Shown here: piece by piece, positions 1 to 11,689 of the stretch
How the letters are laid out: each line of letters starts with the position of its first letter
Position numbering within the stretch: the stretch's first letter is position 1
Source of the DNA: Gnetum montanum
Lineage: Eukaryota; Streptophyta; Gnetopsida; Gnetales; Gnetaceae
DNA length: 64,000 nucleotides
Direction of reading: 5' to 3'
NCBI GenBank assembly: GCA_015680685.1
Contig: MNCI01027497.1
Span: forward strand, 56,828 to 120,827
Notes under the pieces: model-generated
Databases searched by the model: none
Seen by the model: only the letters and a program-made list of their open reading frames with translations
Told to the model about the DNA's origin: nothing
Position numbers and translations under genes: made by a program

Positions 1-2250
1 GCTACTCCAAACTCTTAAGAGGATGATCATCGAAGATCTTCACAAAGAGTACATTATGCAAGACCATGACTATCAGGACTACCGTCCCACTCAAACACAA
101 CATAAAAGAAATTGGCACCAAGAGAAGAACCATGAAGCTACAAAGGGTAAATGTTTCACTAATCCCTTGTTCCTGTTGAAGAAAAAAGACAATGGGGATC
201 CTCCCTCTGGGGGTTCTCAACATGAAGATTCTCCACCCCTTAACTCTGGTGAAAGGGGTTGGAACCGAAACTTATAGTCCACTATCAATAATCATGATTC
301 AAGCAAAAGTGAGAGTTAAGGCAAGGGCTTGAGTAAGCATTATAATGACAATAAATTTGATAATCATAACCATGATAAGTGGAGAGGAGGTGGTAGACAC
401 TTTGGTGATGGAAGTCCTCCTTCCTCTTCATCCTCTTCATCTACATCTTCCTCTTCCTCCTCTAAGTTTGACCAAAACTATAGAGGACGGAACCTTGATG
501 GAGGTGAGTGATGGGATAATGATCGTAGGCCCTACCATGAACGAAGGGGTAGTAAAGGACATCATAGGTGTCATCAAAATCATGATGATGATGAGCATTT
601 ACTTGCAACTTGAAGCATGCCAAACATCACAAAGACAATTAGAATTCCAACCAAGCATGTAAAAGATAGTAGAATCAAGAGGTTGGATATGAATACTATC
701 CTCAAATTTGAGGGGGAATATAACTCAAATTCATAGACCCATCTTCAAGCCTTTCACAATGCCTATGTCATGCATAACATTAAAAATGATTGGCAAAAAC
801 TTAAGTTGTTTCCTAGGACACTCATAAAATAAGCACAAAGTTCGTACTACACCTTGGAGCCAAAATCAATTTGTAGATGGAGTATGATGATTAAGCTATT
901 CAATGACAAATATCAAATGTACTCTTGAGTGTTCCAACTAAAAAAGTAGATCCAAGGTTGGTGATAAGGAATACATGAACCCTTAGATGCAACCATGGAC
1001 TAATACTAGTCTCTTTTGCACAGCTGTCCCAACCATGGTTATTCTAAAAGGAAATAGTTTTGCCATATCATATATGGGCTCCAATCATAAATGAGGAGAT
1101 CCCTTGAGGTATATTCCTAAGGGAGATTGTTAAAACTTTGAGTCCATCAAATCCAAAGGCTAATTGAGTAAGTTGCAAAAGAAAAAGGTGAGTTAAGGAA
1201 ATGGAAAAGTGCTGAAGAATATAATTGAGACACACCACTTGATGAAGTGGTCTAGCAAAAAACCTTGTCAATTCAAAAATTTATTTTTGAAATTTTGGCT
1301 AAGGTCGATGAAATATGAAAATCTTTGGATGAAAAATTCCAAAATACTTTGAAAATTACAAAGAAATCCAAAGAGCAAGGTAGTGATCATGACCATAGGA
1401 AAAGGGAGGGAACTAAACATGCCTACAAAAGGGATAAGGGCAAGGATGCTACAGTTGAAGAGGTTATGAAGTTAGAATCAAATGACAATGGTGGATGTAA
1501 CATCTACCAATATGAACATCCTAAGGGATTTTTCCTTGTTGTGTCACACTTGTAGGAGTTTGGTGAGTATGCTCTGAATCCTAAGGTGGCAAGAAGGCAA
1601 GCACCTAGAAGATTACCTTATCCTCAAGGAAATCCTAGGTAGTTTCACCAAAAACAAGCTTATTATCCAAATGAAACTCGACCATAACCATATGAGTAGT
1701 ACTAGTAGTGGCAACATCAATTTTCATTGGGGATGCCACCACCAAGACAATAGTACCCTTATAGGCAGCCAGATCCATATGGGTACTATGTTTAGTAGCC
1801 CATGTCTTCGTGTGACTCTTCCAATCAAGCTTCATTCTAGCATCACTACTACCCTCTAGAATACTATAGAGCTCATTCTCCATCTCCCAAAGGAGAATCC
1901 CCATTTCATCAGTATCCTCCTAATCCTTCTACACATGTCCCTTCACCCTCAACTCAATTACCACCTGCTCCACCAATGTAGGGTGAGCTTCCTTCCTAGA
2001 TACAATAGCATAACACTACTAAGGTTGTTAACTTACAACTAGCTCCTTAGCTAAGTGGTTTGGAATCCAAACCTTGAAAATGATCACTCTTCCAAATGAA
2101 CAACCCTGCAAAGCCCTTACCAACTGATGTTTTTGGTCCTCCTATTTCTCCTTCATCCTCTACTTCTATTTCTTTCAAGAACCCTTCAAAATAAACACCC
2201 CCCAAGATCTACACAATCATGTTAATCCACACATTGTAAATAATTGGATC
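1..2250 (+). pseudogene. Element A: decayed gag of an Athila-like Ty3/gypsy element
   Basis: Retrotransposon capsid region, broken by many stops and frameshifts and already inside gag at the left edge. Positions 1-280 match the N-terminal gag of element F (42080-42360) in order and wording. 410-465 is a serine-rich low-complexity tract, also present in D and F. 660-1000 is the capsid core (the equivalents of 'NNI.RFEGGY' and 'W..LKLFP..L' are readable). 1495-1555 holds a degenerate zinc motif followed by YEHPKG, where the second cysteine is replaced by tyrosine (CNIYQYEHP). 1620-2200 is the proline/tyrosine-rich C-terminal tail. Athila-like assignment rests on the gag zinc motif, the linker before RT and the tRNA-Asp primer sites of sister copies C, D and F. 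No intact product is possible. Confidence 0.8.
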
Positions 2251-2259
2251 AAGGTTGGC

Positions 2260-5223
2260 AACCTTCCCAGGAAAAAAGATAATCCTAGAAGTCCACTCAT
2301 CTATTTGCATATCATTGGGAATGAACCATGCAAGGCTCTTCTTGATTCAAGTTCTAGTGTTAATTTGATTTCTCATGAAATGTACCATGCCTGAAACTTG
2401 CCTCCTCTTAAGAAGGGAAAAATTTGTTTAGAATTGGTAGATCAATCCATCACTATTTTCTTGGGACTAGTGGAGGATATTGTAATCACTATCTATGGGT
2501 GATCCTATTCTACTGATTTCTTGGTGATCAAGGTTGAGAACTACAAGGGGGACTTCCTAAGCATTATGGAAAGGGCTTGGTTGAGCACTATTAATGAATG
2601 AATGGGCATTAGAGATCTTTCCCTAGAAATTTCCAATGAAAATGCATTTGGGAATATTGAGAGAAGATAGTTTCATGCATCATGTAAAGTAATATAGGGT
2701 ACAACTATGTGCAAAAACTATGATATATCAAAAGCACATTAATCAAAGCATCTAAAAAGCATGTAGATGAATCTAAAATTCAAAAGTGTTTGTACACATC
2801 AACCACAAAGCAATAGGGCATCCAATGGCTAACAGTTGATCCTAAAAATGCCATACTTTGCATGGAACCAATTGAGAGCTTAACATGTGCTTATGTGGTA
2901 AGAATGGATGAACTAGATCAAGTTCATCACCAACTCTCTGATGATGAACTTAGTGATACTTGTTGGGGAGAGTTGGAAATCCCTGAACATATTAAACATA
3001 AGCCCTTTAAGTTGAAAACTCTACCTACCAACATGAAGTATGCATTCCTAAAAAATAACAAGCGAGTAATAATCAATGCCAAAATTGCTCCTAAATAGAA
3101 AAATATGTTGCTAAATGTGGTTAACAAATGGCCAATAGCCTTTGCTTGGTCGTATCCTGAATTCATAGAGATTGATCCTAGGATATGCTAGCATCACATT
3201 TATACTAATCCATCCATCAAGCCAAAGAGGTAGCCGTAGTTGTGGTTGAATCCAAAATTGAAGTAGATCATCAAAGAGAAAATTGAACAAATCCTCAAGG
3301 TAGAGTTCATCTATCTAATCAAGGAAAGTGAGTGGGTTAGCCTACTTATAATTGTGCCAAAGAAAGGTGGCAAGTGGCAGGTCTGTATTGACGTCAAGCT
3401 GTTGAACATGGCAACCTACAAAGATCATTTTCCATTACCATTTGTGAACCAAATGTTGAACACTATCTCTAAGCATTACTATTATAACTCTCTAGATGGT
3501 TAAAGTGGCTATAACTAGATTCATATTGCACAAGAGGATCAAGGTAAAACAATATCACAAGTCCCTGGGGGACTTTTTCATATAAAAAAAATGTCTTTTG
3601 GCCTATGTAATGCCCTCATAACATTCCAATGCCTTGTTTTAAGTATCTTTCAATAGAATTTTGGTAGTAGAGTAGAAGTCTTCATCAATGAATTTTTCAC
3701 CACTACATTTGAGCAAGTCTTAAACAACCTTGAGAAAGTGCTTACTTTGACTCAATTGGCGAAAGAGCCATCCAATGGTCTAGGAGGGCATTATGCTAGG
3801 GCATAGAATCTTGCAAGTAGGGATTAAGGTGAACCTTGAAAAAATTAGGATCAACCAAGGAATAACCCACCAACTAAAAACCGTCAAAGATATCTAGTCA
3901 TTACTTGGTTAGACTAGCTACTATTGGTGATTCATAGAGAATTTTTCTAAGGTCGCTAAATTATTGGTCAAGTTGACAAAGAAAGATGCTTCATTCATAT
4001 GAACCAAAGAATGTAAAAAGGCATTCCAGCAACTCAAGGAGAAGCTCATAGAAACTCCAATTCTATGAGTACGTAACTGGTCCCATCCATTTCACATTAG
4101 GATGAATGCAACAAACTATGCCTTGGAAGTTGTGCTTATGCAATTAGACAATCATAAATGTCCTTTCTACATCCACTATAGTAGCTAAAGCATTGTGGAT
4201 GTAGAGCTTAACTACACTACAATAGAGAAAGAATTGATGATGGTGGTGTATGCCTTGGCAAAGATTTAGGTACTATGTGCTTGGATACAAGGTATTTGTG
4301 CATACTAATCACAATGTCATTCACTTCTTAATGAACAAGTTGATGATGAGCCCCCATGTCATATGGTGACTTATGATCTTGAAGGAATTCAACCTTACAA
4401 TGTCAAATCAAAAGGGAACTAACAATGTGGTCACTGACCACTTATCTTGGTTTTGATGGGATAACAAAGAGGAGGAGAGCCCACTCTCTAATTAATTTTT
4501 TGATGAACTCCTCTTTACTAGTTCAATAAATGAATAAGTGCCCACTAAACCAAAATGGTACAATGGCATCCTCACTTATCTTCTTACTTAGTAGATGCCA
4601 CAAGAGTTAGATCATTGGAGAAAACAATAGTTTCTTCACTAGGCCAAATGCTTCATGGAAATTAATGAACACCTTTATAAGGTGTGCACTGATGGCCTAG
4701 TTTGTTGATGTGCTCCTGATGCTAACTAGCTACATGTTCTCCAAGATGCTCATGAGGGTCCTTGTAGGGATCACTATACAGGGAGATGCATCTCCATTAA
4801 GATCCTAATGGCAGGGTATTATTGGCCAATAATCTTAAGGGACACTTACCAATTCATCTACTCTTATGAACACAATCAACGAGATGGTAGGATGATCGTT
4901 TTAATGGAGAAGCCTCAATAGTGGATCCAACCACTAAAACCCTTCGATATCTAGAGCATTAATTTCATGGATCCCATCAAGCCCATGTAGAATGGAAAGA
5001 AATACATAATAGTCACTGTTGACTATTGTACCAAATGTGCAAAAGCAACAACTGTCACCAACTGTACATCTTCCACTATTGTACAATTTGTACAACAAAG
5101 TGTTGTAAATAGGTTTGGTATACCACATGCACTAATTTTTAACAATGGTATGTATTTCATAGGATCTACTTTTCACAAACTCATGCAACACTTGGGGGCT
5201 AAACATAAATTAACAATATCCTA
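2260..5223 (+). pseudogene. Element A: decayed protease-RT-RNase H-integrase, cut inside integrase
   Basis: Polyprotein relic. Protease lies at about 2270-2680, with the active-site segment reading LLDSSSSVN, so the expected DSG triad is lost. The Athila-type linker before RT (an ELKTLP-like motif followed by YAFL) is at 2862-3098. RT is at 3240-3740: 'FGLCNAL' is preserved at about 3600, but the FMDD-type catalytic box at about 3690 reads FINEFF, so it is inactive. RNase H is at about 3990-4450. Integrase runs from about 4600, with its D-containing stretch and 'NRFGIPHALI' at 5105-5145. The frame stops at 5223, exactly where an inverted LTR begins, so the end of integrase and everything 3' of it is missing from this copy. 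Confidence 0.85.
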
Positions 5224-6078
5224 TGATGAGCAATGAGGCACCCCTCTACCCAACCATATGAATCACTAAGGCATTTACATGTGATCTGGTTGAATTTTGT
5301 GAACCTATAGTTCTCTAGTACATAAGTTCTTCTAGGAAGTGAGATAGGCATAGAGAACATTCATTGTCTTCCCAACTACACTTGTGAGACTTAAGGGTAT
5401 GGTTTAAGTGTAATTAAGATATATGAATTTTTCTTATTTTATGTTTTGTAAATTTAATTACCTACAACAAGAATGAAGAGTAGAGTAACTTAAAATTTAA
5501 TTCATTTAGTACCTATCTAGCCTAACAAAAGTAACCATTTCACTTTCTTGGACACATCCTAAACATATATAGCACTGTTGGGCTACCAAACATTAAGCGT
5601 TGCTAGGTTACCAAGTACTATATGTATGCTCAAAATGGTCTTGCTTGTGTTCATTAACTACTGGAAATAAATTGTTTAACTTAAATGCATTAAAGTAAAA
5701 AACATGAAAGTAAAGTGCATAAAAGAAAATATCAATCTATTCTCAGTGCTACAAAGATTGTCAAAAGAGTTCATTTTATTCCTGTCACATTGCTGCACTC
5801 AAGTACATCAATGTTTGAACAAAGAATCGTACATACTTAGACTCTTTCTATGGGCACTTAGAAAATATTCTAACTTTGGAGAAAATAAACTACAAGAGCT
5901 TCACTACTTTGACTAAAAAATGACCAAAACTTACTTCAAAAACTAATGCCAAATTGGGAGCCCATGTGCTTTATTTATAGGCCAAAGTATACCCCCTCAA
6001 TGTCGAATACTTGACATGACATCAAGACCCCGACATCGGATACCCAACATTGAAGCATGAGAAAAACGTGTTCCATCA
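5224..6078 (-). repeat. Element B: LTR in minus orientation
   Basis: A complete LTR of about 855 bp read on the minus strand. The plus strand begins TGATGAGCAAT and ends TTCCATCA, the reverse complement of the family termini. The block matches D's LTRs throughout: the 'ggggtacc' end, a TATA-like run at about 5975 (ctttatttatagg on plus), and the U3 with ATCGG/TCGAT repeats at 6000-6060. It is followed on plus by the reverse complement of a polypurine tract (6079-6091), so it is the 3' LTR of a minus-strand element rather than a solo LTR. No 5-bp duplication matches at its outer edge (5219-5223 against any far end), consistent with the other end being lost. Confidence 0.85.
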
Positions 6079-7850
6079 TACACCCATAATTAAATGGAAA
6101 CTCTTCCTCAAGTGAAAAAGAGGAAGAACAAGTTCTTTACAAAATATTGGATAGGTATGAGATTATTGACTAACATACAAATTGAATCAAATAGAATAAT
6201 AGACTATGAGTGCCCAAGTATATAGAGATACAACTTTTTATAAAATTGGATGTTCATGATAAGAGAAGTGAACACCCTAGATAACATTGACATCCAATGC
6301 CTCTTGGTAGTAGAAGAATAAGAGAGAAGATCCAACGTACATGAACGGTCCTTGTCGTGTGGTACTGCTACATCATCCTTGGTCAAGATAGTCTCACTTC
6401 TAGTCCATGCTTCCCACTACAATCACAACAGAATCATGAATTAGTATGCAATGTGTAACACATAACTATTAAATGCCTTGTCTCATCAGTGGTTACACTC
6501 AATTAGGTTGTGATTGTGGTAATTGATTCTTTTAATAGTGTTAGTGAGAAGGTTGACAAATAGGGTAAAATAGATAAGCGGTCCATTAAATTTGAAAAAG
6601 TTTAATACAAGGAAATATTTGAAGAGGATGTATGAATTCACAGCAACAAAAAGGAAGGTACACTAAAAACTGTTGTAAAGATGTGCACAATTGGATGTCA
6701 TTGATGGGGTAAACAAAATGAATTTTATTGTAAGAGTATTTAAGGATAAAGAACTTAACTAACCCAACCAAAAGATATGTAAGTGGGTCCTCCCCAAAGT
6801 AGGCACATGCCTTTTATGCCCTTGCATAACTTCAAACCAAAAAGTCTATTGGCTCTATGGATAATTAATGATTACAAAAGGTTAAGTACAAAAACCCAAA
6901 AGAAACTAACTAAGAATTTTGACACATCAAATTAGGACATTGAACTAGAACATGAAATCGATAGTGAGGTGAGACATGGAAAGCATAGATGGATGAGAGA
7001 GAGTGGAATGAAGTTTCTAATTAAGGTCACATGAATCCCCTTGTGGATTTTATGGTTAAATGACTTGATAGCATCCATCCTTCGTGTAGACCAAGAACAA
7101 CAACATTCAGTGACTTCGCATCACCATTTTAAGACCAATTCATCCCTTGAAACACAAGAGTGCATCCATAAAACAACCACCATTCCTTGTTAGAGAAGAA
7201 GTAGGAAGCGAGGAAGGGCCTTAGTTGGAGAGAATGAGTCCCATAACCAATGCTTGTAGCTCGTTTATTTTGTCTAAGGGGTGTGCTTTGAATTTCCATT
7301 GTTATTGCTTTTTTATTGTTATTTTTCTTTTTTTTTTCTTTTTTTCTAATAAGAACCACATCATTCAAAGACTTATTCAACTTCCTTTTATTGATCAACA
7401 TTGAACAGTAAGAAATCCATGAAAACACACATGCACATAGGCAAACAAAAAGGCACAAAGAATACCGAATCCCCTTAAAGCCACACCCTATTCAAACCTT
7501 TGAATCCTTTCCAATTCCAAAAATTACCAAAGTTACAAATTTATTAAAGTTTTATGAAAAAGGAACTACACATTTTCAGAATAAGAAAAACCATAGGGTT
7601 TGTGGATGAGTGGATGTTGTGGACTTACTATCTATTTCATAAAAAAGAAATCACGTCCTAATTATTTGTAACAAAATTCAAAGCCATAAACCAAACACCA
7701 ACAATCAAATAACAAAAATAGTACATACCATCATCAAGCAACACATTACCAATGTACCTAACACTTATCAACAAAAAGTTAGAAAATCACACCAAATAAA
7801 ATAAAAGAAAATATAAAATAAAGTGTAAAATATTCAAGAAATAGCAATTG
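6079..7850 (-). mobile_element. Element B: polypurine tract and 3' noncoding spacer, truncated
   Basis: Read on minus, this is the segment upstream of the 3' LTR. The polypurine tract is at 6079-6091. 6092-6420 is a short segment homologous to 36290-36660 of element D (both can be read as TKxDV...LDL). 6580-7130 and 7440-7800 match the D 3' spacer (34900-36080) block by block in reverse. Homology fades at about 7800-7850, where host-like sequence begins, so pol, gag and the 5' LTR are absent. The short ORFs in the interval look like chance. The AT-rich stretch 7300-7350 contains a long T run. Confidence 0.8.
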
Positions 7851-8047
7851 TATTAACGATTTCAACATTGACCGTTAAACTAATCTCCTTATGCCATCTG
7901 CAGAAATAAAAAAACCCACAAGACAAAATGTTCAGATAAGTAATATCCAAATACTTGGATTCCAACATATGGCACGGTCCAAATACCATTAAATGATCTT
8001 GAATCTTCAAACGGCTGTCAAAGATTCAAGAATACTCAAACTGCAGA

Positions 8048-8608
8048 ATGTTGGTCCTCGTCGTCTTCAACGCAGGAACACTGCAGCTGCTTTATATATG
8101 TGTTTACGCGTTCTATTTTCGTATCCAGTCTGTTCCTCCTCTCGTGTTTGTACTCTGGTGCCTCTTAACCTTTTATCACCATGAACCCGAACACAGCACA
8201 ACAACAGCAATCAACCAGAAACATAAAAACTTTTTCTTATTTGGTGTTCGACTGGAAATAAAGCTCGCCATCTCAGACTGTCCTCCAAACCCTAACACGT
8301 TATCCATTCCAACAGATTGGGGTAAGGTCATCATGCTTCTGCTGAATCGAGTAGACAAAGAAGAGGCCTCAACAAAACGTGAGAGTGTAGAAATCACAGT
8401 GAAAGGCATCAGGCGGCAGCAGTATCCTCGGCTGATTGAGATCAAAACTATGGAGTGGAGGTTCAAGCATTATCCAAGGCTGAATGCTTACACATTCCCC
8501 AGCCGTTGGAGCGAGTTCCCTCAGGAGATGAACATCCAAGCTAACCAGAATCTCAAACTTTACTACAGCTACTCGGAGCAATGCTATTACATCGAAAGGA
8601 TCATGTGA
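8048..8608 (+). CDS. Host-like ORF, possibly a B3-like DNA-binding domain exon
   Basis: Open frame of 186 codons, the only long intact frame not explained by retroelements. I do not recognise it firmly. The C-terminal 130 residues have the pattern of a divergent plant B3/DUF313-like domain: FLFGVRLEIKLAISDC, then LSIP, WRFKHYP...Y.FPSRWSEF, and a final hydrophobic segment. The first about 60 residues are hydrophobic, and a TATA-like TTTATATATG lies at 8091-8100 inside the frame, so the true start is probably downstream (next in-frame ATG about 8331) or the region is a 3' exon. An ATG at 8181 is out of frame. The stop at 8606-8608 is followed by a 3' flank present twice. Existence of a real gene or gene remnant is moderately likely; the B3 assignment is tentative. 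Confidence 0.45.
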   Translation: MLVLVVFNAGTLQLLYICVYAFYFRIQSVPPLVFVLWCLLTFYHHEPEHSTTTAINQKHKNFFLFGVRLEIKLAISDCPPNPNTLSIPTDWGKVIMLLLNRVDKEEASTKRESVEITVKGIRRQQYPRLIEIKTMEWRFKHYPRLNAYTFPSRWSEFPQEMNIQANQNLKLYYSYSEQCYYIERIM

Positions 8609-9790
8609 CAACATCCGACAGAGATGAAAGTTTTAGTGATTGTTCTTTTTCATGCTGTATGTGGAGTCATTGTTTAGGGTTTACTTTTGCCAGGTTTCTG
8701 AATCCCTGCAAAGGAGTGATGGATTCTTAAAGTGTTTTCAGTTTACTTTTGAATTCTTTGTTACTGGATTATTGGAAATATTTTGAATGCATTAGCTACA
8801 AGGTTGATGCAAGGACAAGATTCATTTTTATTGCTGGCTTACTGAATCGTTTAGTTTTGAATTCTTTATTACTGGATTGTTGGATTATTATTTTTAGTAT
8901 AATCTCTGCTGAGTTTGTGGTATCACGTAAAATCCATTTGTTAAAGAATAAAACTACTGTCTATTGCATGAGGCATTGTTCTTCTTAGGTTGCCTTCCAT
9001 TGGAACAAAGTGCTATGGGTGTCTCTTAAGCTTTCTTTCTAGATATTGAAGTTGACGTTTATTTAAGTTGGTCTCTCTCCTGTTTTCTTATTTAAATAGG
9101 TATTTATTTTGAGATATTCTCATGTATTTTATCGATGGAACCGAAGCTTGTAGCTTTGGAAACTGGCACAAGCTAAATGGTCTTCTGTATATATGGCGTT
9201 TAATTTTACCCGCCATTTCATAAAGAGTCCAGGAATACCGCCTCTCTAATGCTAGGACGTTGCATTTGTGATAGTTATTATAGGATCATGTAACATTGGG
9301 AAAGATGAAATGTTAGTGCTGGTTCTGCTTCATGCTATGGATTCATTGTATAGGGTTTACTTTTACCAGGTTTCTTGAATCTTTGCAAATGAGTATTAGT
9401 TGTTCTGTTTTGAGTTTTTTGTTACAAGCCGCTGGATTTCTACATTTATCTCGAATACATTAGCCAAAATTTTGATACAAGGACATGGTTTATGTTTTTT
9501 TGGGTTTTTAATAAATTCCAGTGAGTTTTCCATATCACGTCAAATTCCTTAGTTAAAGATTAAAACTAGTCTATTGCATGAAGCTACGGTCTTCTTTTAT
9601 CACTGTATACTGTTTGGGCTGTTGCCTCCGAGACGGAAAGATATGGGTATCTGTTTAGTGTTCTTAAAATTTGATATTTATTATATTATTTAAATTGGTA
9701 TCTCTCCTGTCTTGTCTTCGCCTATTTGTTCAGTTTGAGATGTTGTCCATTTATAGGCATAGAATTATGGAAAGAAGCTGGAGGTTATAG
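8597..9790 (+). repeat. Diverged tandem duplication of the 3' flank of the B3-like ORF
   Basis: Two copies in direct orientation, about 8597-9220 and 9282-9790. Both start with 'aggatcatgt', and both contain 'tagggtttacttttgccagg' (with one change), 'gatgcaaggaca'-like, 'tatcacgt.aaatcc.t', 'gtctattgcatga' and 'tctctcctgt' in the same order. Each begins at the ORF end, so the duplicated unit includes the stop region and presumed 3' UTR but not the ORF body. The first copy has an inner duplication of about 105 bp (GAATTCTTTGTTACTGGATT at about 8749 and its near-copy at about 8855). No gene is seen in 8610-9800. Confidence 0.75.
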
Positions 9791-9799
9791 CCAACTACG

Positions 9800-10440
9800 G
9801 TTTTTTTGTACTTTTTGCTTTGGCTGATTTTACAAAATTACCCTTACTGTGAGAGATGTCCTAGAGTGGTGGCTCTCTTGGGCTCTCCCCATGGTTCGAG
9901 GGCCATGGAACACTCTGAGGTGCCCTTAGGTGACCCTCAAGTGTTAGAAAACCCACCCCGGCTTGGTGGTACAAAGCTAGCAATAAGACACCCTCTTGTT
10001 GCAACTCTTTTCTAAGTCCTCTTCATTCCCCTCTTCTTCGAGGAGAACTACATGGCCCTGATTCTATAGTAGTCGTAGATATGTAGGCAACCAAGATTGG
10101 ATAGTTTTGGTGCAGTGCCAAACCATACCTTGTACTAGATCGTGAAGGATTTGGGGGTGAGGCACCTTCCCTTATAGGTGCATCGTCTCCCCTCCCATCG
10201 ATGTGGTCTACAAGGTTGTGTGTGTGCTTGTTTGCTTGGTCCTCATTTTGGAGTTTGGTTACCCTCAATGAGGTGCGTGGTCATGTACATTAAGAAGCTG
10301 TGCTTCTACTTGCACTCACTCGTGAGATGCTTGCTTGCTTGAGGCGTATTCCCCAGGTCTTCCGCCCTAGATCCATTGGATCTTCGTGAATTCCTTAGGG
10401 TGCCAGGCAACGTTAGGGCAACGTTGTTACACTTACAGTT
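9800..10440. other. Unassigned, somewhat GC-richer stretch
   Basis: Base composition is higher in G+C than the surroundings. Short open frames exist on both strands (about 70-80 codons) but show no recognisable domain or codon signature. It contains 'gggcaacgttgtt' and 'ggtgcca' words but no convincing tRNA or LTR end. It may be host intergenic DNA or an unknown repeat. Confidence 0.3.
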
Positions 10441-10835
10441 TCTTTTACTCAATCTCTATTGGTTTTCCTTTTTCCATGTCTCTAGCAATTACAAGGATTT
10501 CTACTTCGAAACTAGGAGGTATTTTCTATTGTTTTAGTAGAGAGGTCAACTTTGAATTGCATTAAGCAGATTTGAGACATTGTTTTGACCAAGAGGAAAA
10601 AACATTAATTATATTAAGTTGTATACATTATTTTGGTCAAGAGGCCAACTATCAATTGTCATGTCCTTATTCTCAAAATGGTATCTTTCCATAATCAACA
10701 TGGTATTATTTTGTAATAATTAAGCATTAGCATTATTTGGGAATGGGGACAATGGGGACACCAATCATAGGGAAAGGCTACATTCTATAACGTTTAATTC
10801 CAATGGATAATACTTAGTCCAAATTTATTTTTAAA

Positions 10836-10985
10836 ACAATGAGCTGTTAACTTAGTTGTAACATTCTTGATTTGAAAACAAGTCATGGGTTTGATTCTAG
10901 TGGGCAATGTTAAGCTATAAACTTCTAATTAGACTATATATTTTGGGGTGTACCTATATTACAATTACTTTGGTGTTCCAATCCA
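10836..10985 (+). repeat. tRNA-derived SINE-like copy
   Basis: Carries a box A-like 'taacttagttgtaac' and a box B-like 'gggtttgattctag' at about 10888-10901, then a family tail seen in all copies: 'aatgttaag.tataaa', 'agactatatattttggggtgtacctat' and 'tggtgttcca' in that order. A second, shorter copy follows at 11113-11220. Family membership is clear by comparison with 14785-14950, 15300-15470, 27306-27470 and 38434-38600. The tRNA origin is inferred from box spacing. Confidence 0.55.
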
Positions 10986-11469
10986 CACAAACCCCTCCCT
11001 CCCCTATACCATCCCCTACCCCTACCCCCAAAAGGTTCCAACACCCCAAAATTTACTTTTAGTTTTAGAACCTTCTAGGGTTCCAACTATGTAATGCTAC
11101 ATTATATTCCAATACAATGACATGTTAACTTAATGGTATGATTCTTGCTTTTGAACTTCTAAGTTATAAGTTCAATTCTACTAAGCAAAAGTTTCAAGTA
11201 GTTCCAACACCTCAACAACTAATTATTATGTGTATGCATTAGAACTTTTATTTTATATCATACATGAGAATTATTATGGATATGTATTAGTTAGACTTTA
11301 TCACAGAAATAATTATCATCATAATACTTAGCTCAGAGATTAAATTTTATATAGGAATTATCATTTGTATGTATCAGCTATCCTTTGTCACTGAAAATAA
11401 ATAATAATTATTATAATGTATAGTACAAGCATTTTTATGGATATGTATTGGCTAGACTTTGCTTTTTTT

Positions 11470-11650
11470 TACCTTGGGGGGTGGGGGGGCAGGGCAGCAG
11501 CGTGGCAGGGGGTTGGTGGGAGAGAGGGGGGCGGGTTGTGGGATGGGGTGGGGCAGTGGTGGGGTTGGGGGTGAAGGAGATGGTGGTTTGTTTGTTGGAT
11601 GGGTTGTGCTGGTGGGAGGATGTAGGGTGGATGTCTAGTGTGGGGGATTA
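11470..11650 (+). other. Strongly G-rich block with quadruplex potential
   Basis: About 180 bases in which the plus strand is almost only G and T/A, with more than fifteen runs of three or more G, starting just after a T8 run at 11463-11470. The flanks are very AT-rich. Open frames on both strands across it are composition artefacts. Confidence 0.7.
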
Positions 11651-11689
11651 GGTAATGGTTATCAAACTCCAAAAAAAATATTAATAATG

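Noticed and set aside
345-662. A 105-aa ORF rich in Met, Ile and Leu overlapping gag of element A (and a similar one at 42398-42658)
   Set aside because: Shadow frame of the serine-rich gag tract; its composition follows from reading that tract in another frame.
11448-11672. Gly/Trp-rich (plus) and Pro/His-rich (minus) ORFs
   Set aside because: Pure consequence of the G-rich block; no stops occur because the block lacks A and T.
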